Positions 20,470 to 32,624 of a DNA stretch of 64,000 nt are shown here, in pieces. This DNA comes from Symbiodinium kawagutii. Taxonomy: Eukaryota; Sar; Dinophyceae; Suessiales; Symbiodiniaceae. Under the pieces are notes generated by a model, which saw only the letters and a program-made list of their open reading frames with translations, did no database searches and had not been told where the DNA came from. Made by a program: the position numbers and the translations under genes. The stretch spans positions 685,191 to 749,190 of the forward strand of contig VSDK01010127.1 in NCBI GenBank assembly GCA_009767595.1, read 5' to 3'. Position 1 is the stretch's first letter; every line of letters starts with the position of its first letter.

Positions 20470-22620
20470 TCAACTGCTTGGGTTACTAAAAATGCTTCAG
20501 ATGATAACTGGGGGGTTGGCTGAAAATGGTGAAGCTGGATGAGAACTCCCCTGTGACTTGAGAAACAATCAGATGTGAAAGCTAAGAGCTTTGGGGTGGG
20601 GGGACTTGGGGCAGTCACAGAGCGTGGGTAAGTCTCTGCTCATCAGGTTCAATGTGATTTTCAGTGTGGCCGTTGCCAATCCCTCAAAAACTGAACTGCA
20701 AACAGTAGATCAAATGCCACGCGTGGGCGTCCTTTTTACACGTGTTTTTTCACGTCCGGTGGGTGGTACTCCAAAACTCCAATGGTTTGGGTATAAGACC
20801 TGAAGCACCCTGGATGGATTTTGGAGGTCAAACATGGGAACCCAGTCGCACCTTGGCATCAATCACTCCAGCAGGGCTCACAGCCTTAGTCACTGCTGAT
20901 GGCTGTCAACTACTGCTGCCTACTTCCTACTCCTTCCTGCTTGTGACTACTGTCTAGTCTACTAATTATCTTCTAATCTCAGACCTACTCGCTTCTACTT
21001 CTACTTCTTTCACTTCTAACTCGCTCCTTCCTCCACATCTTCGTCCATTACAGGTGCTACTGCCACTACCGCATACTACCGCTATGTCTACTTTCAGTGC
21101 TACTTCCCCTGCCACTGCTACTGCGAATGCTGCGAACAATTACTAGCACGATCACAACCACCTGCCCACAACCTAGTACTACCTACCTACATCTACTTGC
21201 TACCTACTACCTGCCTCCTTCTCCCTACACCTTGCACTAACTTGCTTCCTCCCTCCTACCTGCCCAAGCTCCTGCCAACTAACCAACAGCACCAGCACAA
21301 CAACTGCTACCAACTACATCCTATGATCTCTGCTGTACGCTTGGTGCCGCCAAGAAACCGATGTCAGGGAAGGGCTGCTTGCTTTCACCATCTTCTTCAA
21401 CTCCTCACAGACTTGTCCCGGAGTCACCGAAGCTGAAACTCCTGGAGGCAATGGTGCAATGTCAACAATTCTGCCAGTACTTCAGCCATGGCTACGACCA
21501 AGACTTGGCTGATTGTCAGAAAGAGGACATCCCCAGCCGTTCAGCGGATTACTGTAGCGTTGCAGTGGGGAAACTCAATCTGCACTCAATCTGTGAAATC
21601 TGCATCTTGTCCCAGCCGCCACTCTGGCTCAACATGGACTCAAACCAGCACGAGCTCAAGACATATTTAAAACCGGCTTAATGCGAGCCCAAATGGTCAA
21701 AGTTTGTCAGCTTCGATTAACATGAGAACTGGTGAATGCACAACTATACATGATCAGTGACTATATGAAATATTCCATACATCAAATACACTGCATAAGT
21801 TGCATGTCATATGTTACGTAAAAATGAATTGTGCTGCGTTCATTACATTGCGTTCTATCTGGTTACATTACATCAATTACATACATTGCATGCATTGCGT
21901 ATACTTCGTGATATGCAGTACCGCGTGCAGAAAGTAAGATTCCCAAACACCGTACAACAACAAACTACTACACGCACAAGCGAATCGATTGCATAACAAC
22001 ACAATATTTCAGTGACAGTACAACTTACTACATCACATTACTATACTACCACACAGTACTACAAACATAGATGCTTCACATATCTTCACATACATTATAT
22101 CACAGCAAATCAAATCCATCAAATTGCATTATATAATACATTACATTCCGTTACATCACATCACATGCATGTACCCATCCTTGCATGCATCCATGTAAAA
22201 CTGCATACCTACACTACACCGATACACTACACTACAGGACATGACAGTACGTTGCATCTTCTTGCATTACATATGTCTAACCTTGAATACTCCATACGAC
22301 TTGCAAGCATCACGTTATTACATTGACATTACACATATATACCAACATTCTAAGGTGGTAAACACGCCCGTAGTTACCTATGCACACAGGCCTGCCATGG
22401 CCTGCCATGGCCTGCCATCCAATGTGGAACCTTTTTGTGTACCAATGGATCTGCCCACACCCCTCACCCACAGAGCTGGACAGCTGCCTTGATTGTCAAT
22501 GAAGAAGATCATGGTGGATACCGTTGACGAAAGTTTTCGACCATCCAACCGGCCTTACGAGAAGCTGCAGGATGATGCTGCAGGTTTGGGGTTTGGGATC
22601 ATTCAACTTCAAACATCTCC
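20470..22620. other. Presumed intron: pyrimidine-rich and TTACA-rich tracts
   Basis: From about 20930 to 21330 the + strand is a degenerate CTAC/CTGC-rich tract. From about 21770 to 22340 it is a degenerate TTACAT/TTGCAT repeat. A family-1 MITE fragment (CTGTGACTTGAGAAAC) ends near 20565. The frames in these tracts look like low-complexity artefacts and I see no coding exon. Confidence 0.5.
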
Positions 22621-22623
22621 CTG

Positions 22624-22735
22624 GTGGCCATTATCAACCATTACCAACCATTATCAACCATGATCATCCAGTGTCATCCATCATCAACCATTATCCATCA
22701 TGATCAACCAGTGTCAACCATTCTCAACCGGTACC
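22624..22735. repeat. ACCATTATCA-type satellite tract
   Basis: Degenerate tandem units of the form ATCAACCATTATCAACC. The same word family forms long tracts elsewhere in the window. Confidence 0.8.
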
Positions 22736-22747
22736 ATTTAGTATGTA

Positions 22748-23240
22748 TTGTTCCACCCAACTGTGGCATTCAGGTTGGTGCCATCCTGCTACTGGTGGCT
22801 TCCTAGTCCCTTCCCCAAACGGCGAGCCCTTCGCCAGAAACGCTGGGCGCGGGCATTGCCCGGAAGGGATCCCTGTGGTTGCCCCGAATCATGGATGATC
22901 ACCTCAAGAACTGCTGGTATCAATGCTACTATAGGGCCTACCGCAGTTTCAGTTTGCCATCCCGGATCGTCCCAGAACTCCACAGAACTCCTCGTAAACA
23001 TGCCTAAACCAGGTCTCTTCAGCCCAGCAAACAGGTGGAAACTGCTCAGTCGGCAGCCTATGATTTTCTATGCACGGAAGCCCCAGGCACAGCTTCCAAG
23101 TGGGAACCTTCTTCCCACTACCAAGAACGACCCACAGCTCTGCCAAGACTTTGCTGCTTGGAACTAACCAAACTTCCTGGTAGAATCTGCCGGAGATGGT
23201 TGGTCGCAGTTAGGCTTCCTGTAGCATCTGTATGAGTCAT
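22748..23240. other. Open frames on both strands, unresolved
   Basis: A + strand frame of 139 codons (22748-23167) overlaps two - strand frames. None has a recognisable domain or clear splice signals. Composition is more coding-like than the flanks, so an exon of the large - strand gene could be here, but I cannot define it. Confidence 0.25.
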
Positions 23241-24149
23241 CATCCAAATCAACTGGTAGCTGCTGATGTTTGCAATGAATGATCCAACATCAAATGATAA
23301 GCCAAACATCCAAGGCCAGCAATGATGCAACATCAGACCAGGTGATGATGTCACCAACCCGACAGAACCCAACTATCTTCCAAGTGGTTTGCATTTGCAA
23401 TATAGCCCCATTGAAGGAGTACTCAGGTCTACAGTCTCAGTTGTGACCCATTGAGATCTCAATTTGGGGTGAACCAAGGCTTGCCAACGTCAGGAACATC
23501 GTGCCAAGAATCGTGATGTGGCGGTGCTCTTGATCAACAGGGTCGTCTTCAAAGTGCTTGGGATTTGGAGTACCTACTTTCGCCAGAGGTGTCTTTGCTT
23601 CACAGGTCCCGTGCGTGTCAAGGCAAATCTGTGTGCGATTGAATGAAGTCTGAAAAAATAGTGAAATGATGATAATGCCGAAGTATGATGCTACGATAAT
23701 GATCATAAGTAAGGTACAGTACTGTATGCTCATATACGCTGAAACTTGTATCCTTGTTGCAGCAATCAAATTAATCGAGTGCACAACTCGAAGGTTTTTA
23801 AGTGACACGCTAACGATATTCACACATCATTGAGTCAAAACTTGGTAGTTGCAGGCTTTTCCCTCCCAGAATCTCTGGAAAACAGGACCTTTGTTGTTGG
23901 AAATGAAGGTCACTACATGTGGCTACAACGGTTGATGAAGACAAGCAATGGATAGCAATGGGGATGGTAAGAATGTCTCATGAATGTCTTTGGGTGCAGA
24001 TCGCCGCCTTTGATGATCTAGAATATGCACGCACTGTTCGGCACATGACGTACAAACACGTTCATCTTGAAAATGCAGGAAACAATTGGTTCTTATCCCC
24101 CTGCTCGTCCGGGCGGCGTACCACAATGACCAAATAACACAAAATAAGG

Positions 24150-24340
24150 AGCTATCAACCATTATCAACCATCTTCAACCATGAGCAACTATGATCAACT
24201 ACTGTCAACCATCATCAAAGAAGATCGATATCAACTGTTCTCAACCATTATCAACCACTTTCAACCATTCTCAACCATTCTTAAGCATTGTCTACCGTTA
24301 TCAACCATGATCGGCCATGATCCAACATGATCAACCTCTA
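24150..24340. repeat. ACCATTATCA-type satellite tract
   Basis: Degenerate repeats of TCAACCATTATCAACC and close variants. Confidence 0.8.
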
Positions 24341-24545
24341 AGTTTAAGCTACCTTCAAGCATTGTTAACCAGTTTTGAGCAAACAACGCCACTTAGCCAC
24401 TGAACTCACCAGCATCAACCGGCACCCATGTCGCGTTTGAGGGGTAGCTGCGAAATACATTCCATCGCCCAGTCCCACCTTGGGAACATCAACATGGCTA
24501 CAATAGTGAGGTCAAGCAAGATATAATGATTTACAAGGTGGTTTT

Positions 24546-24655
24546 GGTGGTGAGAATAAGGGTACCCAAAAATATTTAATGTTTGGTTTACTATTTGAAA
24601 GTTATTATAAACAGATGATCCGATGGCGCATGATGGCGCCTATTCGGAGAAACAC
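24546..24655. mobile_element. MITE family 1 copy, diverged
   Basis: AATAAGGGTACCCAAAAAT on the left and CCTATTCGGAGAAACACCCAG on the right, with the typical internal GGTTTACTAT. The left terminus is eroded. Confidence 0.5.
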
Positions 24656-25280
24656 CCAGTAAAATTGATTATCTTGAAGTCGTCTATATTTACGACCAAT
24701 ATTGGTATCTACACAATTGCCTTGTTAAAAAATACATTGAAAAATACACCGTAATTACACTATATGTAATATTTGAAACATATATACATCGAAACAACAA
24801 GTATGTAGTGGAATACTTTCATTGCGTGGATAACCAATACAACATCATACAACTATATTGTCTTGTTCTACTGGCTTCTTGCAATGGCCTGCTAAAACTG
24901 CTGTCTTCCGCCTCAGCAATCCAGCGATTGTCGAGACCCAGTTGTGCATTGGTTGTACGTACCAAGTGCCTCCCTTGGTCCTAGTGACCCGCACAGGGGA
25001 CTGGCGATTGCAATGATCAACAAGCTGAATAAGGTAGCCGTAAAATGGATTGGTGGTTTGTTTTGCCATCCCAAACATATGAATTACATTTGACTAGTCA
25101 ACAAACCAACCATCGCAACGACCAATCGTCACTTTTGGCGTGGCCACCGATTTTGAGGCCAGCTACGCTGTTCATCTTCACTCGGACGGTCTCTGCTTTG
25201 GAAGCAGCGTCAGATCCTCAGATGCCGCCATCAGTTCGCGCCAAGGCGACTCAGTCTCAGGGCATGCAAAAACTGTTACC

Positions 25281-25386
25281 CTCTGGTAAACTAACCTGGC
25301 AAGGGAAAATCCACCATTTATTGGTGTTTCCCTGGGTTTCACTATAAAATATGGTTGAAATCCATTGCCAGGTTAGTTTACCGGAG
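25281..25386. mobile_element. MITE family 3, near-perfect inverted repeats
   Basis: CTCTGGTAAACTAACCTGGC at the left and its inverted counterpart at the right (CCAGGTTAGTTTACCGGAG), with about one mismatch in 21. The interior is CCACCATTTATTGGTGTTTCCC-like and itself partly palindromic. Related copies are at 33240-33366, 36510-36604 and 61496-61588. Confidence 0.8.
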
Positions 25387-25429
25387 TGTATTAGTAATGA
25401 CCCTAATATTTGGGTTTCAAAAAACCCAC

Positions 25430-25560
25430 GGGTCACCACCCACATCTACCCCTTCACCCATAGCCATATATCCCCTATGATTGTTGCTTGTTATCTCCTA
25501 TCATTAACCACTAACCAGTTGGTTGGTTGGTTAACTGCTTGACCCAGCTCGCCATATATA
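25430..25560. mobile_element. MITE family 2, diverged copy
   Basis: Contains the family-2 interior (CCCCTATGATTGTTG..., TTGGTTGGTTAACTGC) and the right end TTGACCC, followed by AGCTCGCCAT as in the copy at 40806-40917. A second partial copy follows to about 25660. Confidence 0.5.
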
Positions 25561-25734
25561 GTTGGTATATCCCCTATAATTGTTAGTTATCATCTCCGAT
25601 TATAAACCATAAACGAGCTTTTATTGATTGATTCACCACCCGTCACCCACCACCCAGCTCGCCACCATGGTTAACCAGTTGGTTGGTTGGTTGGTTTACC
25701 ACTTGCTCTCCTATCATTAACCACCGTCCCAAGC

Positions 25735-25862
25735 TTCGCAAGCTGCTCATGGTCACAATGGCCTCGCAGGTCTCGCGTTCCGCAGTGCCACTCAGCTGCC
25801 GGGCCGCGCTCAGTCTGCGAGCGCTGCCAGTGGCAGCGTACCTGGGGCGCGCAGAGCGGCGA
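25735..25862 (-). CDS. Candidate GC-rich exon
   Basis: After a - strand CCCCAG|GTACGC acceptor the frame reads YAATGSARRLSAARQL and then SGTAERETCEAIV. The composition is much more GC-rich than the satellite tracts around it, as for other exons here. The donor is not clear, and no family is recognised. Confidence 0.35.
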
Positions 25863-25899
25863 GAATGGTGGGCCATGATGGATGAGAACCAACTAAGCA

Positions 25900-26160
25900 T
25901 CACGTTGATGGTTGATGGTGGTTTATGATGGTTAGTGATGGTTAGTGATGGTTAATGATGGTTGACTTTGCTTGACTATGGTTGCTTGATGTTGTAGCAT
26001 CATCCATGATAGTTGATTATGGTTGATGTTGGTTAATCATGATCAAATATGCTTGACAGTTGTTAGAATGGTCATGGTTGATTGATGATGCGTCGTCACG
26101 CTTTGGTTGAGAATGATCAAGTGGTCGTGATTAATTGATGGTTAATAGTTATTAGCTTGG
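25900..26160. repeat. GATGGTTAGTGATGGTT satellite tract
   Basis: The same word family as the ACCATCA tracts but in the opposite orientation (GATGGTTAATGATGG). Confidence 0.8.
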
Positions 26161-27236
26161 TCAATAATGATTCATATTGCTTTTCCTTGCCATGGCTGAT
26201 GCGAATCATGGGAATGTTTAATCATTTCTTGCGAATTTTGGGTGAGAGATCCATGCCATTCATAAACCAGCTGTTAATGGTAGTCCACAACGGAAAATTG
26301 GATCCGATATACCACTACCATCCACAATCTACAGCTGTTCATTGAGAAGCCAGCTTATACACCACCCATAATCCTATGGTCCTATGGGAATCTTAAGCTG
26401 TTCATGGTAAAATTGGGGATGGATTTTGGCAGTGGGAACTCCAAGGCTGATGGTCAGGGATGATCAACAGACTCGCGAATCGGACTGGCCCTCAAGCGCT
26501 GACCAAGCAAGCTTGACAGTTTACTTGTCCCACATTTCCACTCTATGTTTCTGTTAGGTTTGGACAATGAGAGGTGGCTCCGCGCATCACCAGTTTGAAT
26601 GGCTTCAAAATGCTTCAAGCGCCCCTTCAATCTGACCAACCCTACCCACCAAAGAAGCACAACGCACAGGAGAGTTTTGACAAAAAAACGGCTGAGCCAA
26701 TGATATGACAACAGAAGTCAGCACACCAACAATGAATCGCCTAATGATGTGACCAACGTAGGGTAGTTGATTGACGTTGTTCCATATGCGGTCTCCTCAA
26801 CTACAGCAGAACTGGGTGACCATCTGCCAATAATCCCTGTGCTGTGCTGACCGTTCACCCATGAAATATTGTTGTTGAAAGGGATTCCATTAACAACAAG
26901 GCATTTTATTCCATTTGAATAGGGATCATCATCAGTTAATCTTGTTGTTGATGAAATATATATATATATATATTCCATTCACTGATGACAATCTTAAACA
27001 GGTCACATGCCATTGACTGATGATAATCATCCCAAAACACGAGGGATCTTAAATAGGTGTAAATTGTAAACATGTGGCAGCATCGACAAAAAATGGTACA
27101 CCGAAAATTGATACTTTGCCCAACGGGAAGTGTTGGATGCTGAAGTGTAGTTCTACTGTTGTCGGACTGTTGGTGGTGCAATTCCAGCAAACAAAAAAAA
27201 CGGCAAACAATGGGTTGCCCAGGTGCAAATTGCGGC

Positions 27237-27376
27237 AAGTTGTATCGACTGCAATGGCAGCCCCAGATTGGCAACGCTTCATTCCATCACCAACGCCGCA
27301 TGTCGCGTTGGGGCCAATGCATGTGATCTCAGTCGGCAAAGCAGAGGGAGGCCACTCCGTGACATTGCTTGGTCCC
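27237..27376 (-). CDS. Cys-rich exon (candidate)
   Basis: The frame after an ATCAG|GGGACC acceptor encodes NVTEWPPSALPTEITCIGPN and then ATCGVGDGMKRC and VDTTC. It holds four cysteines with C-x(5)-C-x(7)-C spacing like the C-x-C module type, but lacks the CPC core. It lies in line with the other Cys-rich exons. The phase does not fit the preceding modelled exon, so a site is wrong or an exon is missing. Confidence 0.4.
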
Positions 27377-28146
27377 CTGATTTCATGGTCAATTCGTGTA
27401 TTCCTCGGAGTGAAATCCCAGGCCTCACCGGCGAACCAACTACCAATCACTGCCAATCAACCAGGACTGAGAAATTGAGCACTTCGTTGGTTTCCTTCGA
27501 CTGGTTGGCTGTCCAAATCTTGAGGTGTGAAAATCCCCAACACACCACTTAGTAGAACGCTTCTCTTAATGATCAACGAGGGCTTTACTCCGAAATCTGG
27601 TGTATGGATGGGTGTAAAAGTTGGATCAAAACAGGATACGTGAAACAATCTCTGCCATCATGGCTTGGAAAGCATTTTATTAGGTCCAGGTGCTCACAAA
27701 TTGCCGTATGCCTGTATTTCAAATGATGTTAAGCTTCATGAACCATCATTAACCACAACTAAACATAATTAAACACTACTGTACTCATCAATCATAATCA
27801 CCCAATAGAGTTGCTACAAACAAAGGTTCAACCTGGTAAGGGTTCCCTGCCCTTCCACACATCGGACGGGACTACCTCCAAAGCCAATGTGCGCACAGTG
27901 ATAGCAGGACTAGGGCCTTTCAACCAAGCCTTCGAAGATGTTCGTGGCTACGAGAGCTGTTGGTTGGCCATATTGCTTGGTCAAACTGGTAGAAAATAAG
28001 CTAGTTGGCATAATCAACAGCTCTTCTGTTGATTTTTGTTTGTTGATATTTGAGACGATTCCGGCAGTCGCTACAAATGAATTGCAAACAAGGTGGCACT
28101 TCTGTTGCTTAAAATCGCTTCCTGCAATATGGTATCAATGAGAATA

Positions 28147-28275
28147 TCTGGGGAACTATTCACCACTATTGACCATTCTCAATTAACCACTAGATATAAT
28201 ATCAAATATCATTAACCACTATGATCAACCACCAATATTTACCACCACTATTAACCACTATGAATCCGAACCATT
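28147..28275. repeat. TTAACCACTA-type satellite tract
   Basis: Repeats of ATTAACCACTATGATCAACC and variants. Confidence 0.7.
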
Positions 28276-28340
28276 ACCGTATCACTGCTGGTTCATGGGA
28301 TGTAACGTAAGGATGGGACGTCCGGGAACCGTCCAGGCAC

Positions 28341-28399
28341 CGTCTCAGACTTGAAGTTTCCATCCGCGTCCAGGTTGGTCAGCACACAAGTGGTGTTGC
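28341..28399 (-). CDS. Cys-module exon 33 of the model
   Basis: Acceptor GAGAG|GCAACACC and GT donor (ACG|GTGCC), phase 1-0. It encodes GNTTCVLTNLDADGNFKSET, which matches the end of the CPxxC module running into the Asp/Gly turn (compare YDASGFIDY at 42472-42535). The phase joins cleanly to the exon at 28672-28750. Confidence 0.55.
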
Positions 28400-28559
28400 C
28401 TCTCGGGCGTCACGATGCGACACCACCAGCACCACCACCAACAACATCAACATATAGGAATTAAGACAATACAATTCTATATATGGTGCTTTGTATATAT
28501 AGAAATAAACGATAAAATCTTAACATTCTATATAATATAATTCATAAAATCTTAATATT

Positions 28560-28645
28560 TTACATAGATATATTACATATATCATATATGTATCATATAT
28601 ATATAATATATATATACATATAATATATATATATATATATAATTC
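28560..28645. repeat. TA-rich microsatellite
   Basis: Long (TA)n and (CATA)n runs between two exon candidates, within an intron. Confidence 0.9.
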
Positions 28646-28671
28646 TATGGTCCTTTGTGCCGTTGGAAAAC

Positions 28672-28750
28672 CATGAGCATCGGAGGCTTGCTTGCTCCTT
28701 GGCGACTCGCCTGCCAGGATGGCCTCGGCCGTGCAGGGCGCCGGGCACCT
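28672..28750 (-). CDS. Cys-module exon 32 of the model
   Basis: The GC-rich - strand segment CACAAG|AGGTGCCCGG encodes RCPAPCTAEAILAGESPRSK and ends at a GT donor (CATG|GTTTT) in phase 1. CPAPC is the CPxxC core. The usual later cysteine is missing, so the module may be degenerate. Confidence 0.5.
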
Positions 28751-29289
28751 CTTGTGTTGGAAGCTCGGCGTGCAAAGGCTCTGCAACACCTGGGAGGTGG
28801 CCCCAGGTGGCCCTGGGTGAGGAGCTGGTGCGGCTTGGAAGGTGGTGGCCAGGGGATGATGTTTGCAACAATGTCCAGGGATAAAACCAACAATGATCGC
28901 AATGATAATAGGAAAAATATTGACAATAATAGGAAATATGCACAAGGATAGGAATAAAATGAATCAACAAGGATAAAAATCAACAAGGATAATATTGACA
29001 ATAATAGGAATATGAACATTGAACAATATACCAATATTAACGATATAGGAATATGAACATTGATCAATGATAATAAGCAACTATCAAGATACAATAACCC
29101 ATGTTAAGCAATGACAATAGGTTCATGATGGCTCATGGTTGTTCACAATTATGATGAAAGGCTAATCGCGGGAGATGGTAACCAACAATATCCAATGAGA
29201 ACCTGTTTCTGCTGATTTGTAGTTTGTTTCCACAAAGGCTCATTCATCCCCAACAAACCAACTAACCATCCGAGGATGTTTGTAAACTG

Positions 29290-29480
29290 TTCAAATGAAG
29301 AGCAATTAAATTTCAACACAATTCCAACAAGATTCCAACAAAATTCCAACACAATTCCAACAAACTTCCAACCAGCGCAAGTCCAACAAAATTCCAAGAC
29401 AATCCCAATACAATTCCAACAAAATTCTTAAAAAAATCCAACACAATTACAATACAATTACAACAAAATTCCAACAAAAA
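29290..29480. repeat. AATTCCAACA minisatellite
   Basis: About 15 degenerate tandem units of roughly 11 bp (AATTCCAACAA). Confidence 0.85.
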
Positions 29481-29801
29481 TCCACCATTCCATCAATGGA
29501 AAAATGATGGAAAACTGATGGATTTCTAATGGATTTATGGTCCAAGTATGTTTATTGACAAGTGCCAAAAACACACCTTATCAAAAAAAACCTAAAGGGT
29601 TTTCAGATTTTTTTCTGAGGATTGCAAACTGTTCACAGTCGAGTTATCAACATGTTGCCTATACACAGCAGAAACAAAGAAACAAATCATGAATCCAAGA
29701 AACAAATCATGAATCCAATAACCAAAACTTACATGAAGACATGCCTTGGGCATTTCCTAGGCGGCTGAAGTTCGAGATCCCAAGCAGGAGGGGCGGCCAA
29801 C

Positions 29802-29954
29802 CAAGGCCCGGCAAGGCGCGTCATTGGGATCTGGGCAGCTGATGGTGTTCTGACCGCAGGGGCAGGCCGTTCCCTCCTTCACACACTGGGTGGAATAGCC
29901 GGCCACCGTGCCGTCCTTCGTGTAGTCCGTCACGCGGCACTCCTTCTCGGAGGC
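29802..29954 (-). CDS. Cys-module exon 31 of the model (double)
   Basis: Acceptor CGTAG|GCCTCC, GT donor CCTTG|GTTGG, 51 codons in phase 0-0. It reads ASEKECRVTDYTKDG, then TVAGYSTQCVKEGTACPCG, then QNTISC. In this exon the turn segment (YTKDG) and the CPC module are fused in one exon. Elsewhere they are separated by an intron, which supports the splice choices made for the other exons. Of all the Cys exons its codon structure is among the clearest. Confidence 0.75.
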
Positions 29955-29984
29955 CTACGTGGACAACAGCGAAGCCAGCAACAA

Positions 29985-30100
29985 ACAAACTAACAAACAA
30001 ACTACTAACTAAGTAACAAACTGACTGACTGACTGACTGACTAACAAACTGACTAGCTAGCAAACTAACTAACAAACTAACAAACTAACAAACATGGAAC
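29985..30100. repeat. ACTAACAAACTGACTG repeat
   Basis: Simple repeats of CTAACAAA and GACT. The hydrophobic Leu/Val/Ser frame on the - strand here is a by-product. Confidence 0.7.
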
Positions 30101-30309
30101 ACGAAAAACAACAACAAAAGAATTGAGAACAACAACAAAAAGAAAAGGGACAAGAATAACCAAAAGCAACAACAACGACTACTGCTGATAGCACTACTTC
30201 TACTCTATTCTTCCCACTGTCGCTGCTCACTACTCACTCGCCCCCGCTCTCACTAGTGACTACTTACTACTCAATGCCCCCACTACTCACCAGTACTAGA
30301 GATGCCCAC

Positions 30310-30320
30310 TACTACTACTA

Positions 30321-30356
<36 letters not shown>

Positions 30357-30460
30357 CCACCAACAACTACTACTCCTACTGCTAATGCTACCGCTCCTGG
30401 TGCTGCTGCTGCTACTTCTGCTATGGCTAGTGCTGGTGCTGCTGCTGCTACTATTATATT
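30310..30460. repeat. CTA/CTG trinucleotide tract
   Basis: (CTA)n with CTC, CTG interruptions. Open frames in all directions are artefacts. Confidence 0.9.
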
Positions 30461-30758
30461 AGCGCAGTGAACTACAGTACTGATAATACCACAACTACGA
30501 CTGCTACTAGCACCACAACTACAACGACAACAATCACCATAGCCACAAGCACTACAGCAACAGGAGTCGATGAAGTCCAAAACAGCCTTGCAACACTATG
30601 GATCTCTACCAGAAGCAGATTTCAGAGTGAAAGAACAAGCTCATTGAAGTTGCAAAACCTGGTGATCTTAGACACTGGTTGGAAAGTGAAAAATGATTGC
30701 CTCCTCTTATGATCATACTTGTTCTTGTGATCCAAATGAGAGGTCCAATGTCTCATGA

Positions 30759-30871
30759 GGCTGTGGGTCAAAACCCCGTACCCCTGGTTCCCTATCATTA
30801 ACCATTGGTTTCCCTATTATTGTTGGTTATTATACCCCATTATTGGCTGGTTAATATTGACCCATAGCCAT
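30759..30871. mobile_element. MITE family 2, full copy
   Basis: The ends are GGCTGTGGGTCAAAACCCC and TTGACCCATAGCC (inverted). The interior CCCTGGTTCCC...CATTAACCATTGG...CCCTATTATTGTTGG is shared by about ten copies in the window. Confidence 0.75.
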
Positions 30872-31362
30872 GAACATTCCAAATTCCGGCACAGGGCACG
30901 AGCCTTGCAAGGACAAACCAAATCCTTTTCAGACGCTCGCACGCACAAGTCGCTGTCTGCACACCTCAATGGCTGTGTAGAGGTCGGGGTCTGAGTGCCC
31001 ATGGGATACGGCTTCAGGCAGTTGTTTACGGCTTGGATGCGGCTCCCAAAGCATCAAAGCCACGTTGCTCTGAGTACTTCTTTGTGGTTTTTCGTGACAA
31101 AAGCTCCGAAAAATGTTGGTAAAATTGGATGGGCAAAAGGCTCAGCAGGTGCAAACAAGAATTCAACTAACATGAGGCTTGCCACCATTTTGATTCAAGG
31201 ATTCGCTGGTTATGCTCTTCACTGTTGACTTAAGACCTGAGAAAACACAACGGGTCGCCAAGCAATGAAGATCCAGGATCTGCCCCCCGACAGTGGTGGA
31301 GATGCTGATCTCCCAAAAATCACCCTATAGTCGATGACTGTCAACTAAACTAACATGTATGT

Positions 31363-31465
31363 TTCTTATAATAGGGGACCCCCAAATCATCCACTATCAA
31401 TGGTTTATACGAATAAAGCAAGCCATTTTCGGGGGGATCTCATGGGATCCCTATGGCTTTAGAAC
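31363..31465. mobile_element. MITE family 1 copy
   Basis: From GTTTCTTATAATAGGGGACCCCC to GGGATCCCTATGGCTTTAGAAC, with the family interior CAAATCATCCACTA and ATGGTTTATA. Confidence 0.65.
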
Positions 31466-31784
31466 CCCCGCATATGCAACCATCAACCGCCAAAGCAGCA
31501 CTAGCAGCGTTCCTGTCCAGTGCTCCATCCAAGCGGCTTGGCGGTATTTTTGCCGCATGGGCACGTGTCATCCTTGGGTACCTCAGAGATTGCGGAGGCG
31601 TGGGACGCTGCTACACCCCGTGGCCAACCGTGGGGTCTGTACGGAATGATATAGATCTAGATTGATAAATAGCTTGTGATTTATCATCAAATATCATCAA
31701 ATTTGAAAATTTCTTTCAGATATTTGGATCTCCCATAAAATGGTGGTAATTTCATGTAATTTCCCTCTTCACCAGCACTGTGAC

Positions 31785-31858
31785 CATCTGCCATCGAAGC
31801 ACACAAACCTCTTGATCGCTGATGAACGAACCATCCGCAGTGTAGTCCGCAAGGTAGC
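31785..31858 (-). CDS. Cys-module exon 30 of the model
   Basis: Acceptor ACTGAG|GCTACC and GT donor ATG|GTCAC, phase 1-0. It encodes GYLADYTADGSFISDQEVC and then VLRWQM. Joined to the previous exon it rebuilds CGADEKKCYLADYTADG, closely parallel to CGADEKYCYPVSFTPEG at 37674-37786. No CPC core follows within this exon, so it may be partly decayed. Confidence 0.55.
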
Positions 31859-32248
31859 CTCAGTGGACAGGCTGGTCTGTCATTGCATCCCTGGCCCCGT
31901 ATATGACCCAGAAACATATATGGGCGTTGATCAATATGCCTTGATCCGGGAATGGCCATCTTTACAATGACCTTTTGAATGACTCCCATGTTGTTTATAT
32001 GGAATCGATTTTTGAAAAACATGGGTGGTCATTGGTCTGGTCAAGGACATCCCAGTCCCCAGTGAACACCTGGAGGTGCCAGCGAGTTCTTGAGTTCAAA
32101 ACTGGCTGGACCAAAAGTCCATATTTCTATGATGATTCCAACATTTTGGCACCACCAGAACCATTCGGAATCCAATCTTTTCAGCAAAGTTCATGATTCC
32201 GTGCAACAATCAATGAAGCTGCGTGTGTTGGACGCGCGGCCAAGTAAC

Positions 32249-32338
32249 ACTTCTTCTCATCTGCCCCACATTCCACAGCGCATCCTTCGTCCTTGAAGAT
32301 GCACCCCTCGTTGGGACAGCGGGAAGCTTCTTTGCCAC
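32249..32338 (-). CDS. Cys-module exon 29 of the model
   Basis: Acceptor CTGAG|GTGGC and GT donor AAGT|GTTAC, phase 1-1. It reads GKEASRCPNEGCIFKDEG then CAVECGADEKKC, i.e. the C-x-x-x-C core in its CAVEC form. The split Cys codon (T|GT) is restored by the next exon. Confidence 0.65.
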
Positions 32339-32533
32339 CTCAGCACTTCCCGGTTGGTCATGCCAAGTGCCAGGAAAGCCAATCGTCGCGCAGGGATGCT
32401 CACAGACCATGTGTTGATTGCAGCTTGATTACGCCAGTACACAGAGATGCGAAAATTGCATCAACACTCTGAAGCTAAAATGTGTTTGTTATCGTTTTTT
32501 CAGGTGTTCTTCTAGTAAACTTATACGTGTTTG

Positions 32534-32624
32534 ACCATCCTGAAGTAGATAGAATATGCCCCATGTTGGGGGGGATAGTCCAATTGGCCAATTTGGTATT
32601 CTATCCTATCTATTTCAGGATGGC
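32534..32624. mobile_element. MITE family 4, inverted-repeat element
   Basis: CATCCTGAAGTAGATAGAAT at the left and its inverted form (ATTCTATCCTATCTATTTCAGGATG with a small insertion) at the right. A single terminus of the same family is at about 6957-6985. Confidence 0.7.

Noticed and set aside
23437-23823. 128-codon - strand frame with a hydrophobic segment (ILGTMFLTLASLG)
   Set aside because: Considered as a C-terminal membrane anchor of the large protein. No matching splice sites or repeat of it in the neighbouring unit could be found.
28593-29094. Hydrophobic - strand frames resembling a membrane protein
   Set aside because: Derived from TA repeats and ATTGTC-rich sequence. The only credible part is the short GC-rich CPAPC exon.
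30256-30712. Leu-, Ser- and Thr-run frames on both strands
   Set aside because: CTA/CTG and ACA/ACT simple repeats.
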